Positions 8,567 to 17,474 of a stretch of 64,000 bases of DNA are shown piece after piece. Below the pieces are notes generated by a model. The model worked only from the letters and a program-made list of their open reading frames with translations. It did not search any database and was not told the origin of the DNA. A program made the translations under genes and the position numbers. Positions within the stretch are counted from its first letter, which is position 1. The number at the start of each line of letters is the position of its first letter. This DNA is from Mycobacteroides franklinii (lineage in GTDB: Bacteria; Actinomycetota; Actinomycetes; Mycobacteriales; Mycobacteriaceae). The stretch spans positions 1 to 64,000 of the forward strand of contig NZ_MAFQ01000022.1 in the NCBI RefSeq assembly GCF_002013895.1, in the 5' to 3' direction.

Positions 8567-8872
8567 CTATCGCTCGCTAAACCCGGAGATGGGCTCGCCG
8601 GGCTCGTGCCAGCTATCCACCACAACATCCACGCGACCTGGCGTTTCACCACTGTTCAACCTGGCAAGCAGCTGTTCACATACAGCCTTGTCGCCCTGCG
8701 CGACCACATGCACCCGGCCATCGCGCGCGTTCGCGGCATATCCGGTCAGACCGAGTTCAAGGGCCCGGGACCGCACCCACCAGCGGAACCCGACCCCCTG
8801 GACATGGCCATGCACCCAGGCAGACAAGCGGACACTAGCCACCAGCCTGTTGGCCTTCGCGCGAGCGCTCAT
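8567..8872 (-). CDS. acyP: Acylphosphatase
   Basis: Small cytoplasmic enzyme that hydrolyses acyl phosphates. The ferredoxin-like fold is recognised by VHGHVQGVGFRWWV, with the catalytic Arg in GFR, and YAANARDGRVHV, with the catalytic Asn. The start chosen is the ATG at 8872, giving 101 residues. The frame stays open to 8962, where three more in-frame ATGs, one per 30-bp repeat, would add up to three MSARAKTGRW decapeptides. These come from the tandem repeat inside the adjacent osmC gene and are unlikely to be native enzyme. The start therefore overlaps the end of osmC. The start is uncertain; the function is well supported. Confidence 0.88.
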   Translation of the reverse strand: MSARAKANRLVASVRLSAWVHGHVQGVGFRWWVRSRALELGLTGYAANARDGRVHVVAQGDKAVCEQLLARLNSGETPGRVDVVVDSWHEPGEPISGFSER

Positions 8873-9359
8873 CCACCTGTCGGTCTTCGCGCGAGCGCTC
8901 ATCCACCTGCCGGTCTTCGCGCGAGCGCTCATCCACCTGCCGGTCTTCGCGCGAGCGCTCATCCACGGTGAAATTCACCTCGGCTCCGGCCTTCAGCGTG
9001 CGTCCGACGGTGCACACCTGGTCGATCGCCCGTTCCACGACGGTCAATACCCGCTCGCGTTCGGCAGGGGTAAGCGCGCTCAGATCGATGACCATCTTCT
9101 CGTCGAGTACCGGGTAGCGTTCCGCCTCCCGATCGGCGGGGCCGCTGACGTCGATGCGCACCTGATAATCGTCGCCGAGGCGGCGCGCAAGAGGCTGGTC
9201 GCTGGACATTCCACTGCAGGCCGCGAGGGCGATCTTGAGCAGCTCACCGGGGGTGAAGACCCCGTCGACCGTCTCCGACCCGATCAGCACTTCCGCGCCT
9301 CGGGAGCTGTATCCCGTGTAGCGCCGATTGCCCGTACGCTCTACCCATAATGACGTCAC
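8835..9359 (-). CDS. OsmC/Ohr-family peroxide-reducing protein with repeat-derived C-terminus
   Basis: OsmC-family thiol peroxidase-like protein, homologous to mycobacterial Rv2923c. The 174 residues start at GTG 9359 (TSLWVERTG). The two family cysteines are in ALAACSGM (about residue 71) and QVCTVGRTLK (about 117). The conserved domain ends at about residue 130 (GAEVNFTV). After this come four tandem decapeptides VDERSREDRQ (the fourth diverged to VDERSREGQQ) and AGG, encoded by a 30-bp tandem repeat. Known homologues stop shortly after the domain, so this tail is an add-on. The start overlaps the divergent gene at 9350 by ten bases. Confidence 0.88.
   Translation of the reverse strand: MTSLWVERTGNRRYTGYSSRGAEVLIGSETVDGVFTPGELLKIALAACSGMSSDQPLARRLGDDYQVRIDVSGPADREAERYPVLDEKMVIDLSALTPAERERVLTVVERAIDQVCTVGRTLKAGAEVNFTVDERSREDRQVDERSREDRQVDERSREDRQVDERSREGQQAGG
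8851..8970 (+). repeat. 30-bp tandem repeat, 4 copies, within osmC/acyP junction
   Basis: Four head-to-tail 30-bp units begin at 8851, 8881, 8911 and 8941. Units two and three are identical; the first and last differ at a few edge bases. Each holds GGTCTTCGCGCGAGCGCTCATCC-type sequence (core GGTCTTCGCGC, then AGCGCTCATCC). Because 30 is a multiple of three, the repeat stays open in two minus-strand frames, adding decapeptides to the OsmC end and optional ATGs ahead of acyP. There are no spacers and no cas genes, so it is not CRISPR. Confidence 0.95.
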
Positions 9360-9808
9360 GCCCGCAATGCTATGTAATCGCCGCAGTCACGGCCGCGGCG
9401 ACTTTCTGTGCTTCATTTTTCTGCGTTTCATCTTTCTGGGCGCCAACTGCCGCGGCCGAGCCGGTAGTGACGCTAGAGTCGCTATTGCTGCGTCCGTACA
9501 GCGAGGTACGGGCGCAGTTGTTGTCTGGTTCGTGGGCTCCCCGCATCGAAGAGCTGGTGTACATCCCGCCGGGAGATCCCAAGATCGTGCCGACATCGGC
9601 GATGCGTCAGACCTTCACGGTGGTCGATACCTGCTTCACCAAGCGGATCACGCCGATGGGGATCTATCTTCTTCTCGCATCACCGGAAAATGTGGAGAAG
9701 GTCGGCGCCGACAATTTTCGGGCCACCTACGGGCAACTGGTGCCCAAATACCGCCCGGGTTGCGATCCCGACGTCCAACAGATCGACCTCGGCCGCCCGC
9801 CGTTCTGA
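9350..9808 (+). CDS. Putative secreted protein of unknown function
   Basis: 152 residues from ATG 9350. The N-terminus has a signal-peptide-like segment (VIAAVTAAATFCASFFCVSS...APTAAAEP, cleavage likely near residue 37). The mature part is about 115 residues with two cysteines (VVDTCFTKR and RPGCDPD) that could pair, and no transmembrane segment. I do not recognise the family. Its start overlaps the osmC start on the other strand inside the palindrome TGACGTCA. It runs convergently to within 5 bp of the kdpE stop. Coding is supported by the signal peptide and full-length open frame. Confidence 0.68.
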   Translation: MTSRPQCYVIAAVTAAATFCASFFCVSSFWAPTAAAEPVVTLESLLLRPYSEVRAQLLSGSWAPRIEELVYIPPGDPKIVPTSAMRQTFTVVDTCFTKRITPMGIYLLLASPENVEKVGADNFRATYGQLVPKYRPGCDPDVQQIDLGRPPF

Positions 9809-9812
9809 CGGG

Positions 9813-10487
9813 CTATTCCTGGAAGCGGTACCCCATCCCCGCCTCGGTGAGCAGATGCTTCGGATGAGCCGGATCTATCTCTAGTTTACGGCGCAGCTGC
9901 GCGAGATACACACGCAGATAATGAGTTTCGGAGCTGTACGCCGGTCCCCATACCTCGTGCAGTAGCTCCTTCTGGCCCACCAGCTTTCCACGATTGCGCA
10001 CCAGTACCGCCAGCATCGACCATTCAGTAGGCGTCAGGTGCACTTCTCTGCCGTCACGGATCACCTTGTGTGAGGACAGATCCACATCGAAGGTCTCGGT
10101 ATGGACTACCGGTTCGGCACTGTCTGGTGTGCCACGCCGCACCGCGGCGCGCAGTCGGGCCAGGAACTCGTCCATGCCAAAGGGTTTGGTCACGTAGTCG
10201 TCGGCGCCCGCGTCTAGCGCCTCCACCTTGTCGGCAGAATCGGTACGCGCCGACAACACGATCACGGGCACGTCCGTCCAACCGCGCAGCCCGGCCAGGA
10301 CCTCGGTGCCGTCCATATCGGGGAGCCCGAGGTCCAGGATCACCACCTCCGGCTGCGTCTCGGCGGCCGCGCGCAGCGCACCCGCACCCGAAGAGGCCGT
10401 CACCACGTCGTAGCCCCGTGCCGACAGGTTGATCCGCAAGGCGCGCAGGATCTGCGGCTCGTCGTCCACCACCAGTACCCGTGTCAC
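9813..10487 (-). CDS. kdpE: Response regulator KdpE
   Basis: OmpR-type response regulator that activates kdp transcription when potassium is limiting. 224 residues. The receiver domain has the acidic pair VVDDE near the N-terminus, phospho-acceptor Asp52 (VVILDLGLPD) and conserved Lys in VTKPF (about 101). The C-terminal winged helix contains HLTPTEWSMLAVLVRNRGK and YLRVYLAQLRRKLE. The start ATG at 10487 overlaps the kdpD stop by four bases (ATGA), so it is translationally coupled. It is the last gene of the minus-strand kdp operon. Confidence 0.96.
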   Translation of the reverse strand: MTRVLVVDDEPQILRALRINLSARGYDVVTASSGAGALRAAAETQPEVVILDLGLPDMDGTEVLAGLRGWTDVPVIVLSARTDSADKVEALDAGADDYVTKPFGMDEFLARLRAAVRRGTPDSAEPVVHTETFDVDLSSHKVIRDGREVHLTPTEWSMLAVLVRNRGKLVGQKELLHEVWGPAYSSETHYLRVYLAQLRRKLEIDPAHPKHLLTEAGMGYRFQE

Positions 10488-12973
10488 CGGAGCACCCCGG
10501 CGAGGGAAGAACCAGCACTGGGTAGATCGACGATCATGGTCAGACCACCGCCGGCCGTGTCGGTCGCGTTCACCGTGCCCTCCATTGCTTCCACAAAACC
10601 TTTGACCACCGAAAGACCAAGTCCCACACCAACAGTGTTGTCGCGGTCGCCGAGTCGCTGGAAGGCATCAAAGGCCGCACCGCGTTTGGACGCCTCCAGG
10701 CCCTTCCCGTGATCCGCGACGATCACCAGTGTGCGGTCGTCCACCTCCTCGTGGCTGACCCGCACCTCTCCCTGTGAGTATCGCAGTGCATTGTCGACAA
10801 GGTTGGCCAACACACGTTCGAGCAGGCCCGGATCTGCCTGAACCACCGCACCACCCAACTCCAGATGCACCCTTTTGCGGTCGTTCTCGGTGGCACCCAG
10901 CAGAGCACGTTGCGCGATCTCATCGACGTACACCGGCACCGCGCGAGGTTTGACGACCCCCGCCGCCAGCCTCGACGAGTCCAGCAAGTTGCCCACCAAG
11001 GCGGTGAGCTGGTCGGTCGATTCCTCCACGGTGGCAAGCAGTTCGGCGGTATCGTCCGGCGAGAACTCGATATCGGGGCTGCGCAGGCTCGACACCGCGG
11101 CCTTGACCGCGGCCAAGGGTGTGCGCAGATCATGGCTGACTGCCGAAAGCAATGCGCGCCGCAGCCGGTCGGCCTCGGCAAGGGCCGAAGCCTGCGACGC
11201 CTCCTCCGCCAGCCGTGCCGACCGCACCAGACCGACCGCGGTCCCGGCGACCACCTGCAGCACCCGCGCATCGCTGGACGGCACCGGTGGCCCGTTGAGC
11301 GCCAGCGCGTACGCACCGTCGTCGACCCGGAACACCGAGTCGGCCTCCGATTCACGGGTCGGCGGATCCTCCCCCACGCTGGCGATGGCCGGCCCCTGCG
11401 CGCACAGCAGACTGACCGCCGTCTGGTTGTACGTGGCCCGTACTCGTTCCAGCAATGCCGACAGATCCGAATTCACCAGGACGCCGCCCGCGAAGAGTGC
11501 CAACAGTTCTGCCTCGCGGGAGGCGCGCCGGGCCTGCCGGGCCCGGGTGGCAGCGGCATCCACCAGGGCCGCGACCGCGACCGCGGCCACCATCATCATC
11601 AAGATGGTCAGTGCGTTGTCGGTCTCGCCGATCGTGAAGCTGTACCGCGGTGCGACGAACAGAAAGTTGAGCAGCAAGCCGGAGATGACCGCCGAGACCA
11701 GCGCCGTCGAAACGCCGCCGAGCAGTGAAACCGCCAACACCGCAATGAGAAACAGCGCGCTCTTGCTGCCCACCCCGAGCGCGGTGTCGAAGAAATGGAT
11801 GAACAACGCCGTAGCCGGTGGCACCAGAATCGCCGCCAGCCAGTTGATGATGAGCCGCTTGCGTCCCTCCTGGGGCACCGACCAGCCGCGTATCCGTCCC
11901 GAGGTGTGTCCGTGCGTCACCATGTGTACGTCGATCGCCCCGGAATCCCTGATGACGGCCGCCGCCACACCCTCCTCAAGGATCCGTGCCCACCGCGATC
12001 GCCGCGAGGTGCCGAGCACCAGCTGCGTCGCGTTGACACCGCGGGCGAAGTCGAGAAGGGTCTGCGGCACGTCGTCGCCGGTGACGGCCTGCACCGAAGC
12101 CCCAATGTCGTTGGCCAATCGGCGGACCCGCGTCATGACCGCGGTGGACGCTCCGACCAGACCGTCACCACGTACCACGTGGACAACCAGTAGTTCGGCA
12201 CTTGACTTGGCCGCGATCCGGCTTGCCCGGCGCACCAGCGTCTCCGATTCGGGTCCGCCGGTGACCGCCACGACCACGCGCTCACGCGCCTCCCAGGTCT
12301 TGGTGATCCTGTTGTCGGAGCGATACTTGGCCAGCGCGGCGTCCACCTGGTCAGCAAGCCACAACAGCGCCAGCTCACGCAGCGCGGTGAGGTTGCCGGT
12401 CCGGAAGTAATTGCTCAGCGCCGAGCCCACCTTCTCGGCCGCGTAGACATTTCCGTGAACCATTCTGCGCCGCAATGCCTCCGGCGTGATGTCGACAAGC
12501 TCGACCTGTTCGGCACGGCGCACCACGGCATCGGGCACGGTTTCGCGCTGCACGATCCCGGTGATCTGCTCGACGACGTCGTTCAGGCTTTCCAAATGCT
12601 GCACATTGATGGTGGTCAGCACGTCGATACCGGCGTCCAGGATCTCGTCGATATCTTGCCAACGCTTGGGATTTCGGCTGCCTGGCACGTTGGTGTGCGC
12701 CATCTCGTCGATCAGCACCAGAGCCGGCTTGCGCGCGAGCACCGCGTCCACGTCGAGCTCGTACATGACAGTTCCGCGGTAGACCATCTCCTTGGGCGGG
12801 ATCAGGTCCAGCCCGTCGAGCAGCTCAGCGGTCTTGCTGCGACCGTGGGTCTCCACGACCGCAGCGACCACGTCGGTTCCGCGCCCGGCCCGGCGATGTG
12901 CCTCGTTGAGCATGGCAAAGGTCTTGCCTACCCCGGGTGCAGCCCCCAGGTAGATACGCAAGGTCCCCCGCAT
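10484..12973 (-). CDS. kdpD: Sensor histidine kinase KdpD
   Basis: Membrane sensor kinase for potassium/ionic stress that phosphorylates KdpE. The 829 residues show the family layout. The cytoplasmic KdpD domain carries the P-loop GAAPGVGKTFAML near residue 11 and HTNVPGSRNPKRWQD. A USP-like domain follows (about 225-350), then four clustered hydrophobic segments (about 385-490), a GAF-like region, and a transmitter with phospho-acceptor His614 in AVSHDLRTPL and an ATPase end (NLVDNALRYS, DHGKGL, GVGLGLSVVKG). It starts ten bases after kdpC. Confidence 0.96.
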   Translation of the reverse strand: MRGTLRIYLGAAPGVGKTFAMLNEAHRRAGRGTDVVAAVVETHGRSKTAELLDGLDLIPPKEMVYRGTVMYELDVDAVLARKPALVLIDEMAHTNVPGSRNPKRWQDIDEILDAGIDVLTTINVQHLESLNDVVEQITGIVQRETVPDAVVRRAEQVELVDITPEALRRRMVHGNVYAAEKVGSALSNYFRTGNLTALRELALLWLADQVDAALAKYRSDNRITKTWEARERVVVAVTGGPESETLVRRASRIAAKSSAELLVVHVVRGDGLVGASTAVMTRVRRLANDIGASVQAVTGDDVPQTLLDFARGVNATQLVLGTSRRSRWARILEEGVAAAVIRDSGAIDVHMVTHGHTSGRIRGWSVPQEGRKRLIINWLAAILVPPATALFIHFFDTALGVGSKSALFLIAVLAVSLLGGVSTALVSAVISGLLLNFLFVAPRYSFTIGETDNALTILMMMVAAVAVAALVDAAATRARQARRASREAELLALFAGGVLVNSDLSALLERVRATYNQTAVSLLCAQGPAIASVGEDPPTRESEADSVFRVDDGAYALALNGPPVPSSDARVLQVVAGTAVGLVRSARLAEEASQASALAEADRLRRALLSAVSHDLRTPLAAVKAAVSSLRSPDIEFSPDDTAELLATVEESTDQLTALVGNLLDSSRLAAGVVKPRAVPVYVDEIAQRALLGATENDRKRVHLELGGAVVQADPGLLERVLANLVDNALRYSQGEVRVSHEEVDDRTLVIVADHGKGLEASKRGAAFDAFQRLGDRDNTVGVGLGLSVVKGFVEAMEGTVNATDTAGGGLTMIVDLPSAGSSLAGVLR

Positions 12974-12983
12974 GCAGTCTCCT

Positions 12984-13619
12984 TCACGAGCAGTTAGGGG
13001 CCGTCAGACCCAGGGCTGCGTTCAACATCGGCACGTTGACGCGCGGCACTCCCAGGATGCCCCATTGACGCGACGCAGTGTGGTCATTGACGAGCTGTGT
13101 CACCTTCTCCCGGCTCAGCCCATTCGCGGCGGCCACCCGTGGAATCTGCAGCGCCGCGTACTCGGGACTGATATCGGGGTCAAGACCAGAGCCCGAGCCC
13201 GTCAGCGCGTCGACCGGGACGCGCGCGGGATTGACCTTCTCGCGCTTGGCAATCGCGTCGCGCCGATCGTCGACAAAGGACTTCAGCAGATCGCTGTTGG
13301 GTCCCTGGTTGGTCGGAGAGCCCGCGGCGGGATCACCCACGGCGAAGGGATCCTTGTCGGACACCGATCCCACGAGCCGGGCGTGGAAGAACGGGTCGGA
13401 TCCGCCGTCGCCCACCTTGGGATCAACGCCGATGATGCCGGACCCGATGACACAGCCCTTCTTATCCGTGATCGGTGATCCCTCGGCGGACGCCGAGTCG
13501 ATACGGGACACCAACCACACCGCTGCCGGATAGCCAATGCCCAGAACCACTGTCAGCGCCAGCAGCACCGCCAAACCGGCGACACACTGCCGTAGCCACG
13601 CAATCGTGATCTTGCCCAT
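12984..13619 (-). CDS. kdpC: Potassium-transporting ATPase KdpC subunit
   Basis: Small single-pass subunit that stabilises the KdpFABC potassium pump. 211 residues from ATG 13619. A transmembrane helix occupies about residues 10-36 and the rest is extracytoplasmic. Conserved parts are GSGIIG, FHARLVGS, GPNSDLL, PVDALTGSGSGLDPDISP and QWGILGVPRVNVPMLN. In-frame GTG (13622) and TTG (13634) starts lie just upstream. The ATG leaves a seven-base gap after kdpB. Confidence 0.95.
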   Translation of the reverse strand: MGKITIAWLRQCVAGLAVLLALTVVLGIGYPAAVWLVSRIDSASAEGSPITDKKGCVIGSGIIGVDPKVGDGGSDPFFHARLVGSVSDKDPFAVGDPAAGSPTNQGPNSDLLKSFVDDRRDAIAKREKVNPARVPVDALTGSGSGLDPDISPEYAALQIPRVAAANGLSREKVTQLVNDHTASRQWGILGVPRVNVPMLNAALGLTAPNCS

Positions 13620-13626
13620 CACACAC

Positions 13627-15690
13627 TCACCCAATTCCCGGGATAAATCGAATCACCAAGTCGATCAGCCAAATTCCGATAAACGGCACGATGACGCCAC
13701 CCAAGCCGTAAACGAGCAGGTTTCGGCGCAGCAGCTCGCCCGCACCCACCGGTCGGTACTGGACACCCTTGAGCGCCAAGGGAACCAGCGCGATGATGAT
13801 GAGCGCGTTGAAGATCACGGCGGACAGGATCGCCGATGTCGGCGTGGCCAGCCGCATGATGTTCAGTGCGTCGAGCTGCGGATAGATACCCGTGAACATG
13901 GCCGGAAGGATCGCGAAATACTTCGCCAGGTCATTGGCCAGCGAGAACGTCGTCAAGGCCCCACGCGTGATCAGCAGCTGCTTGCCGATGGCCACCACAT
14001 CGATGAGCTTGGTGGGATCGGAATCCAGATCCACCATGTTGCCGGCTTCTTTGGCCGCGGAGGTCCCGGTGTTCATCGCAACGCCCACGTCCGCCTGCGC
14101 CAACGCGGGTGCGTCGTTCGTTCCATCACCGGTCATGGCGACCAATCGACCGGCCTTCTGCTCATTGCGCAAGAGCTCCAGCTTGTCCTCCGGTGTCGCC
14201 TCGGCGACAAAGTCGTCAACCCCGGCCTCGGCGGCGATCTGCTTGGCGGTCAAGGGGTTGTCGCCGGTGATCATGATGGTCTTGATACCCATGGCGCGCA
14301 GCTGCTCGAACCGCTCGGCCATGCCGGGCTTGACCACATCGGACAGACGGATGACTCCGAGGAGGCGGGCACCGGCGGCGTCCTTCTCTGCCACCACCAA
14401 CGGGGTACCCCCCTCGCTGGCGATCTGATTGGCCTCCTTGCGGACCGCGACCACCGCCGGATCATCGGCATCTGTCCCGATGGCACCGACGGAATCGCTT
14501 GCCACCCAGTTGAACACGGCGTCGGTGGCACCCTTGCGAATCTGCCGTCCGTCGATCGTGTCGATACCGCTCATCCTGGTGGCCGCGGTGAATGCCACGA
14601 ACTCACCGTGGGCATCCTCACCGGCTCCCGCGAGCTCGACGATGCTGCGTCCCTCGGGTGTCTCGTCCGCGAGGCTCGATGCCCGCGCCGCCGCCGCGAT
14701 GGTGGCCTGGTCGACGCCGGGGGCCGGCACAAACGCCGTCGCCTGCCGGTTGCCGAAGGTGATGGTGCCGGTCTTGTCCATCAGCAGCGTGTCGATATCA
14801 CCGGCCGCTTCCACCGCTCGCCCGGACTTGGCGAGCACGTTCTTCTGCACCAGCCGGTCCATGCCCGCTATACCGATCGCCGACATCAGCGCGCCGATGG
14901 TGGTCGGGATGAGGCACACCAACAATGCGATCAGGTTGATCGGATCTTGTTGCTTTCCGCCGTAGTTGCCCATTGGCCCCAACGCGACGACCGCCAACAA
15001 AAAGATGATGGTCAACGATGCCAGCAGGATGTTGAGCGCGATCTCATTCGGCGTCTTTTGACGTGACGCACCCTCGACAAGCGCGATCATCCGGTCCACA
15101 AACGATTCACCGGGAGCGGCCGTGATCTGGACGACGATGCGATCCGATAGCACCGTGGTGCCGCCCGTCACCGCACAGCGGTCACCGCCGGACTCGCGGA
15201 CTACCGGCGCCGACTCACCCGTGATGGCCGACTCATCCACGGTGGCAATGCCTTCCACGACATCGCCGTCACCGGGGATCACCTGGTTGGCTTCCACGAC
15301 CACGCGGTCGCCTGGCCGCAGGCTACTGCCGGCCACTTCTTCCTCATGTTCGTTGCCGTTGCCATCGCCAACCAGCTTGCGGGCCATCGTGTCTCGTTTG
15401 ACCTCGCGCAGGCTTGCCGCCTGGGCCTTGCCCCGGCCCTCGGCGACCGCTTCGGCCAGGTTGGCGAACACCACGGTGAACCACAGCCATGCGGTGACCG
15501 ACCACGAGAAGACCGAGGAGTGCAAGATCGCCAACACCGTGGTGGCGATCGAACCTACCCAGACCACAAACATGACGGGATTGCGGGCCATATGCCGCGG
15601 ATCGATCTTGCGCACCGCCAGCGGCAATGCCTTGATCAGCTGCGCCGGGTCGAAGACACCCGATGCGACAACTGTTTTCTTGGCTGACAT
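13627..15690 (-). CDS. kdpB: Potassium-transporting P-type ATPase KdpB subunit
   Basis: Catalytic P-type ATPase subunit of the high-affinity potassium pump. 687 residues, the usual length. It shows the actuator motif TGESAPV, phosphorylation motif DKTGTIT with Asp305, nucleotide-binding KGATDAV, and the hinge MTGDGTNDAPALAQADVGVAMN. About seven transmembrane segments are seen, two pairs before and three after the catalytic domains. Its ATG directly abuts the kdpA TAG. Confidence 0.97.
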   Translation of the reverse strand: MSAKKTVVASGVFDPAQLIKALPLAVRKIDPRHMARNPVMFVVWVGSIATTVLAILHSSVFSWSVTAWLWFTVVFANLAEAVAEGRGKAQAASLREVKRDTMARKLVGDGNGNEHEEEVAGSSLRPGDRVVVEANQVIPGDGDVVEGIATVDESAITGESAPVVRESGGDRCAVTGGTTVLSDRIVVQITAAPGESFVDRMIALVEGASRQKTPNEIALNILLASLTIIFLLAVVALGPMGNYGGKQQDPINLIALLVCLIPTTIGALMSAIGIAGMDRLVQKNVLAKSGRAVEAAGDIDTLLMDKTGTITFGNRQATAFVPAPGVDQATIAAAARASSLADETPEGRSIVELAGAGEDAHGEFVAFTAATRMSGIDTIDGRQIRKGATDAVFNWVASDSVGAIGTDADDPAVVAVRKEANQIASEGGTPLVVAEKDAAGARLLGVIRLSDVVKPGMAERFEQLRAMGIKTIMITGDNPLTAKQIAAEAGVDDFVAEATPEDKLELLRNEQKAGRLVAMTGDGTNDAPALAQADVGVAMNTGTSAAKEAGNMVDLDSDPTKLIDVVAIGKQLLITRGALTTFSLANDLAKYFAILPAMFTGIYPQLDALNIMRLATPTSAILSAVIFNALIIIALVPLALKGVQYRPVGAGELLRRNLLVYGLGGVIVPFIGIWLIDLVIRFIPGIG

Positions 15691-17376
15691 CTACAGCACC
15701 GCCTCGGCGATCGGTCCCAGCGCCAGCGCCGGGAAGAAGGTCAACGCGGCCACCAAAAGAACTGTGCCGGCGTGCAGCCCGGCGAACATGGGGCCATGGG
15801 TATGCAGGGTCCCGGCCGAGACCGGGGTCTTTTTCTGGGTGGCCAGCGATCCGGCCAGCGCCAGCGTGAAGATGATCGGCAGGAACCGGCCGAGCACCAT
15901 CGCCACTCCGAGCGATGACTGGAACCAGTGGCTGGTCACGGTGAGTCCGCCGAACGCACTGCCGTTGTTGTTGGCGGCGGACGCGTAGGCATACAGCACC
16001 TCGGCGAACCCGTGGATTGACTGCGGACTGCCCGGATCTCCGCTGTTTCCTTGGTATCCCGGCGTCGTCGAGAGCGCGATGGCGATACCGCTGCCGATGA
16101 GCACCAGGGCGGGCATGACGAGTACGGACAGAGCGGCCATCGTCATCTCGCGGCGGCCGATCTTCTTGCCCAGGAACTCCGGGGTACGGCCCACCAGCAG
16201 ACCGCCGACGAATACGGCGATGATGGCCAGGATCAAGATGCCGTACAGGCCTGTGCCGACACCACCCGGCGCGATCTCGCCGAACAGCATGTTCAGGATA
16301 AGCGCACCGCCGCCCGCCGCCGAGAAGCTGTCGTGCGCCGCATTCACTGCGCCCGTTGAGGTTCCGGTCGTGCTCACGGCGAACAGCGTGCTGGCCGGAA
16401 TACCGAACCGGACCTCCTTGCCCTCCATCATGGCTCCCGCCGCCTGCGCGGCAATACCGCGCGGGCTCGACTCGGCCCACGTCACGAAGGCCAGTAAGCC
16501 CGCCCATAGGAACACCATCACCGACAGAATGGTGATGCCCTGCCGCTGATCTCCGACCATCGTCGAGTACGTGCGCGTGAGCGAGACCGGGATGATCAAA
16601 ATCGCCAGGATCTCCACGATGTTCGACAACGGCGTGGGGTTCTCGAATGGATGCGCCGAGTTGGCCCCCAGAATGCCACCGCCATTGGTGCCGACTTCCT
16701 TGATGGCCTCCTGCGAGGCCACCGGGGCCAGGGCCACGTGCTGGCTGGCCCCATCGAGCGCGGTGGCATCGAAGTGGGTGTGTATCGACTGGATGACGCC
16801 CTGCGACAACAAAACAAGTGCGACAAGGAAGGAAAGCGGCAGCAGGATGCGCAGACTGCCGCGGACCAGGTCCACCCAGAAGTTGCCCAGCTCGCCGGAA
16901 GTACTGACACGCACGATGCCGCGGATGAAGGCGATCGCGACGGCCAAACCCACGCCCGCGGATAGGAAGTTCTGCACCGCCAGACCGACCATCTGAGTCA
17001 GGTTGCTCATGGTGGTCTCGGGCACATAGGACTGCCAGTTGGTGTTCGTCACAAACGAGGTAGCGGTATTGAACGCCACCGCGGGGCTTACCCCGTCCAG
17101 CTCACCGGAGAGCGGCAATACTCCCTGTGCGCGTTGCAGTACATATAGGAAAAGCACGCTCACGAAGGAGAACCCGAGCAATGACAAGGTGTAGCCGACC
17201 CAGGTCTGCTCGGTCTCCGAGCTCACCCGGCCGACGCGGTAGATGACCCGCTCGACGAACGAATGCTTGATGACCGTGAACACGCGCGCCATGTAGTCCC
17301 CCAGCGGGACGTATGCGATCGCGAGCACGATAAGAACGAAGCCGATCTGAAGACCGGCTGCCACAGCTGGATTCAC
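15691..17376 (-). CDS. kdpA: Potassium-transporting ATPase KdpA subunit
   Basis: Potassium-selective channel-like subunit of KdpFABC, with ten or so membrane segments and four selectivity loops. Recognisable loops include FNTATSFVTNTNWQSY, GTNGGGILGANSAHPFENPTP and NNNGSAFGGLTV. Start taken at GTG 17376 (NPAVAAGLQIGF), giving 561 residues. The frame is open to 17502, but that extension overlaps kdpF and is not hydrophobic. Confidence 0.96.
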   Translation of the reverse strand: MNPAVAAGLQIGFVLIVLAIAYVPLGDYMARVFTVIKHSFVERVIYRVGRVSSETEQTWVGYTLSLLGFSFVSVLFLYVLQRAQGVLPLSGELDGVSPAVAFNTATSFVTNTNWQSYVPETTMSNLTQMVGLAVQNFLSAGVGLAVAIAFIRGIVRVSTSGELGNFWVDLVRGSLRILLPLSFLVALVLLSQGVIQSIHTHFDATALDGASQHVALAPVASQEAIKEVGTNGGGILGANSAHPFENPTPLSNIVEILAILIIPVSLTRTYSTMVGDQRQGITILSVMVFLWAGLLAFVTWAESSPRGIAAQAAGAMMEGKEVRFGIPASTLFAVSTTGTSTGAVNAAHDSFSAAGGGALILNMLFGEIAPGGVGTGLYGILILAIIAVFVGGLLVGRTPEFLGKKIGRREMTMAALSVLVMPALVLIGSGIAIALSTTPGYQGNSGDPGSPQSIHGFAEVLYAYASAANNNGSAFGGLTVTSHWFQSSLGVAMVLGRFLPIIFTLALAGSLATQKKTPVSAGTLHTHGPMFAGLHAGTVLLVAALTFFPALALGPIAEAVL

Positions 17377-17378
17377 CG

Positions 17379-17474
17379 TTAGAACCTTTCCGGGTCGAGC
17401 AGCGCGACAACCAGATAGACCACCAGGAGTGCCGACAAGACGATCAGCACGATGTTTGTCACAGTGCCGGTCAT
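17379..17474 (-). CDS. kdpF: KdpF, small membrane subunit of the potassium pump
   Basis: 31-residue single-pass peptide: short N-terminus, continuous hydrophobic helix NIVLIVLSALLVVYLVVALL, then the family-typical end DPERF. KdpF stabilises the KdpFABC complex in the lipid phase. It lies two bases before kdpA. Its ATG at 17474 overlaps the stop of the upstream 31-residue peptide as ATGA. It is too short for most gene finders. Confidence 0.93.
   Translation of the reverse strand: MTGTVTNIVLIVLSALLVVYLVVALLDPERF

Noticed and set aside
8873..8962. Longer AcyP start including three MSARAKTGRW decapeptides
   Set aside because: Sequence derives from the osmC tandem repeat and is absent from the known acylphosphatase fold; the ATG at 8872 suffices.
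8851..8970. CRISPR-like array of 30-bp repeats
   Set aside because: Units are directly adjacent with no spacers, and no cas genes are present; it is a coding tandem repeat.
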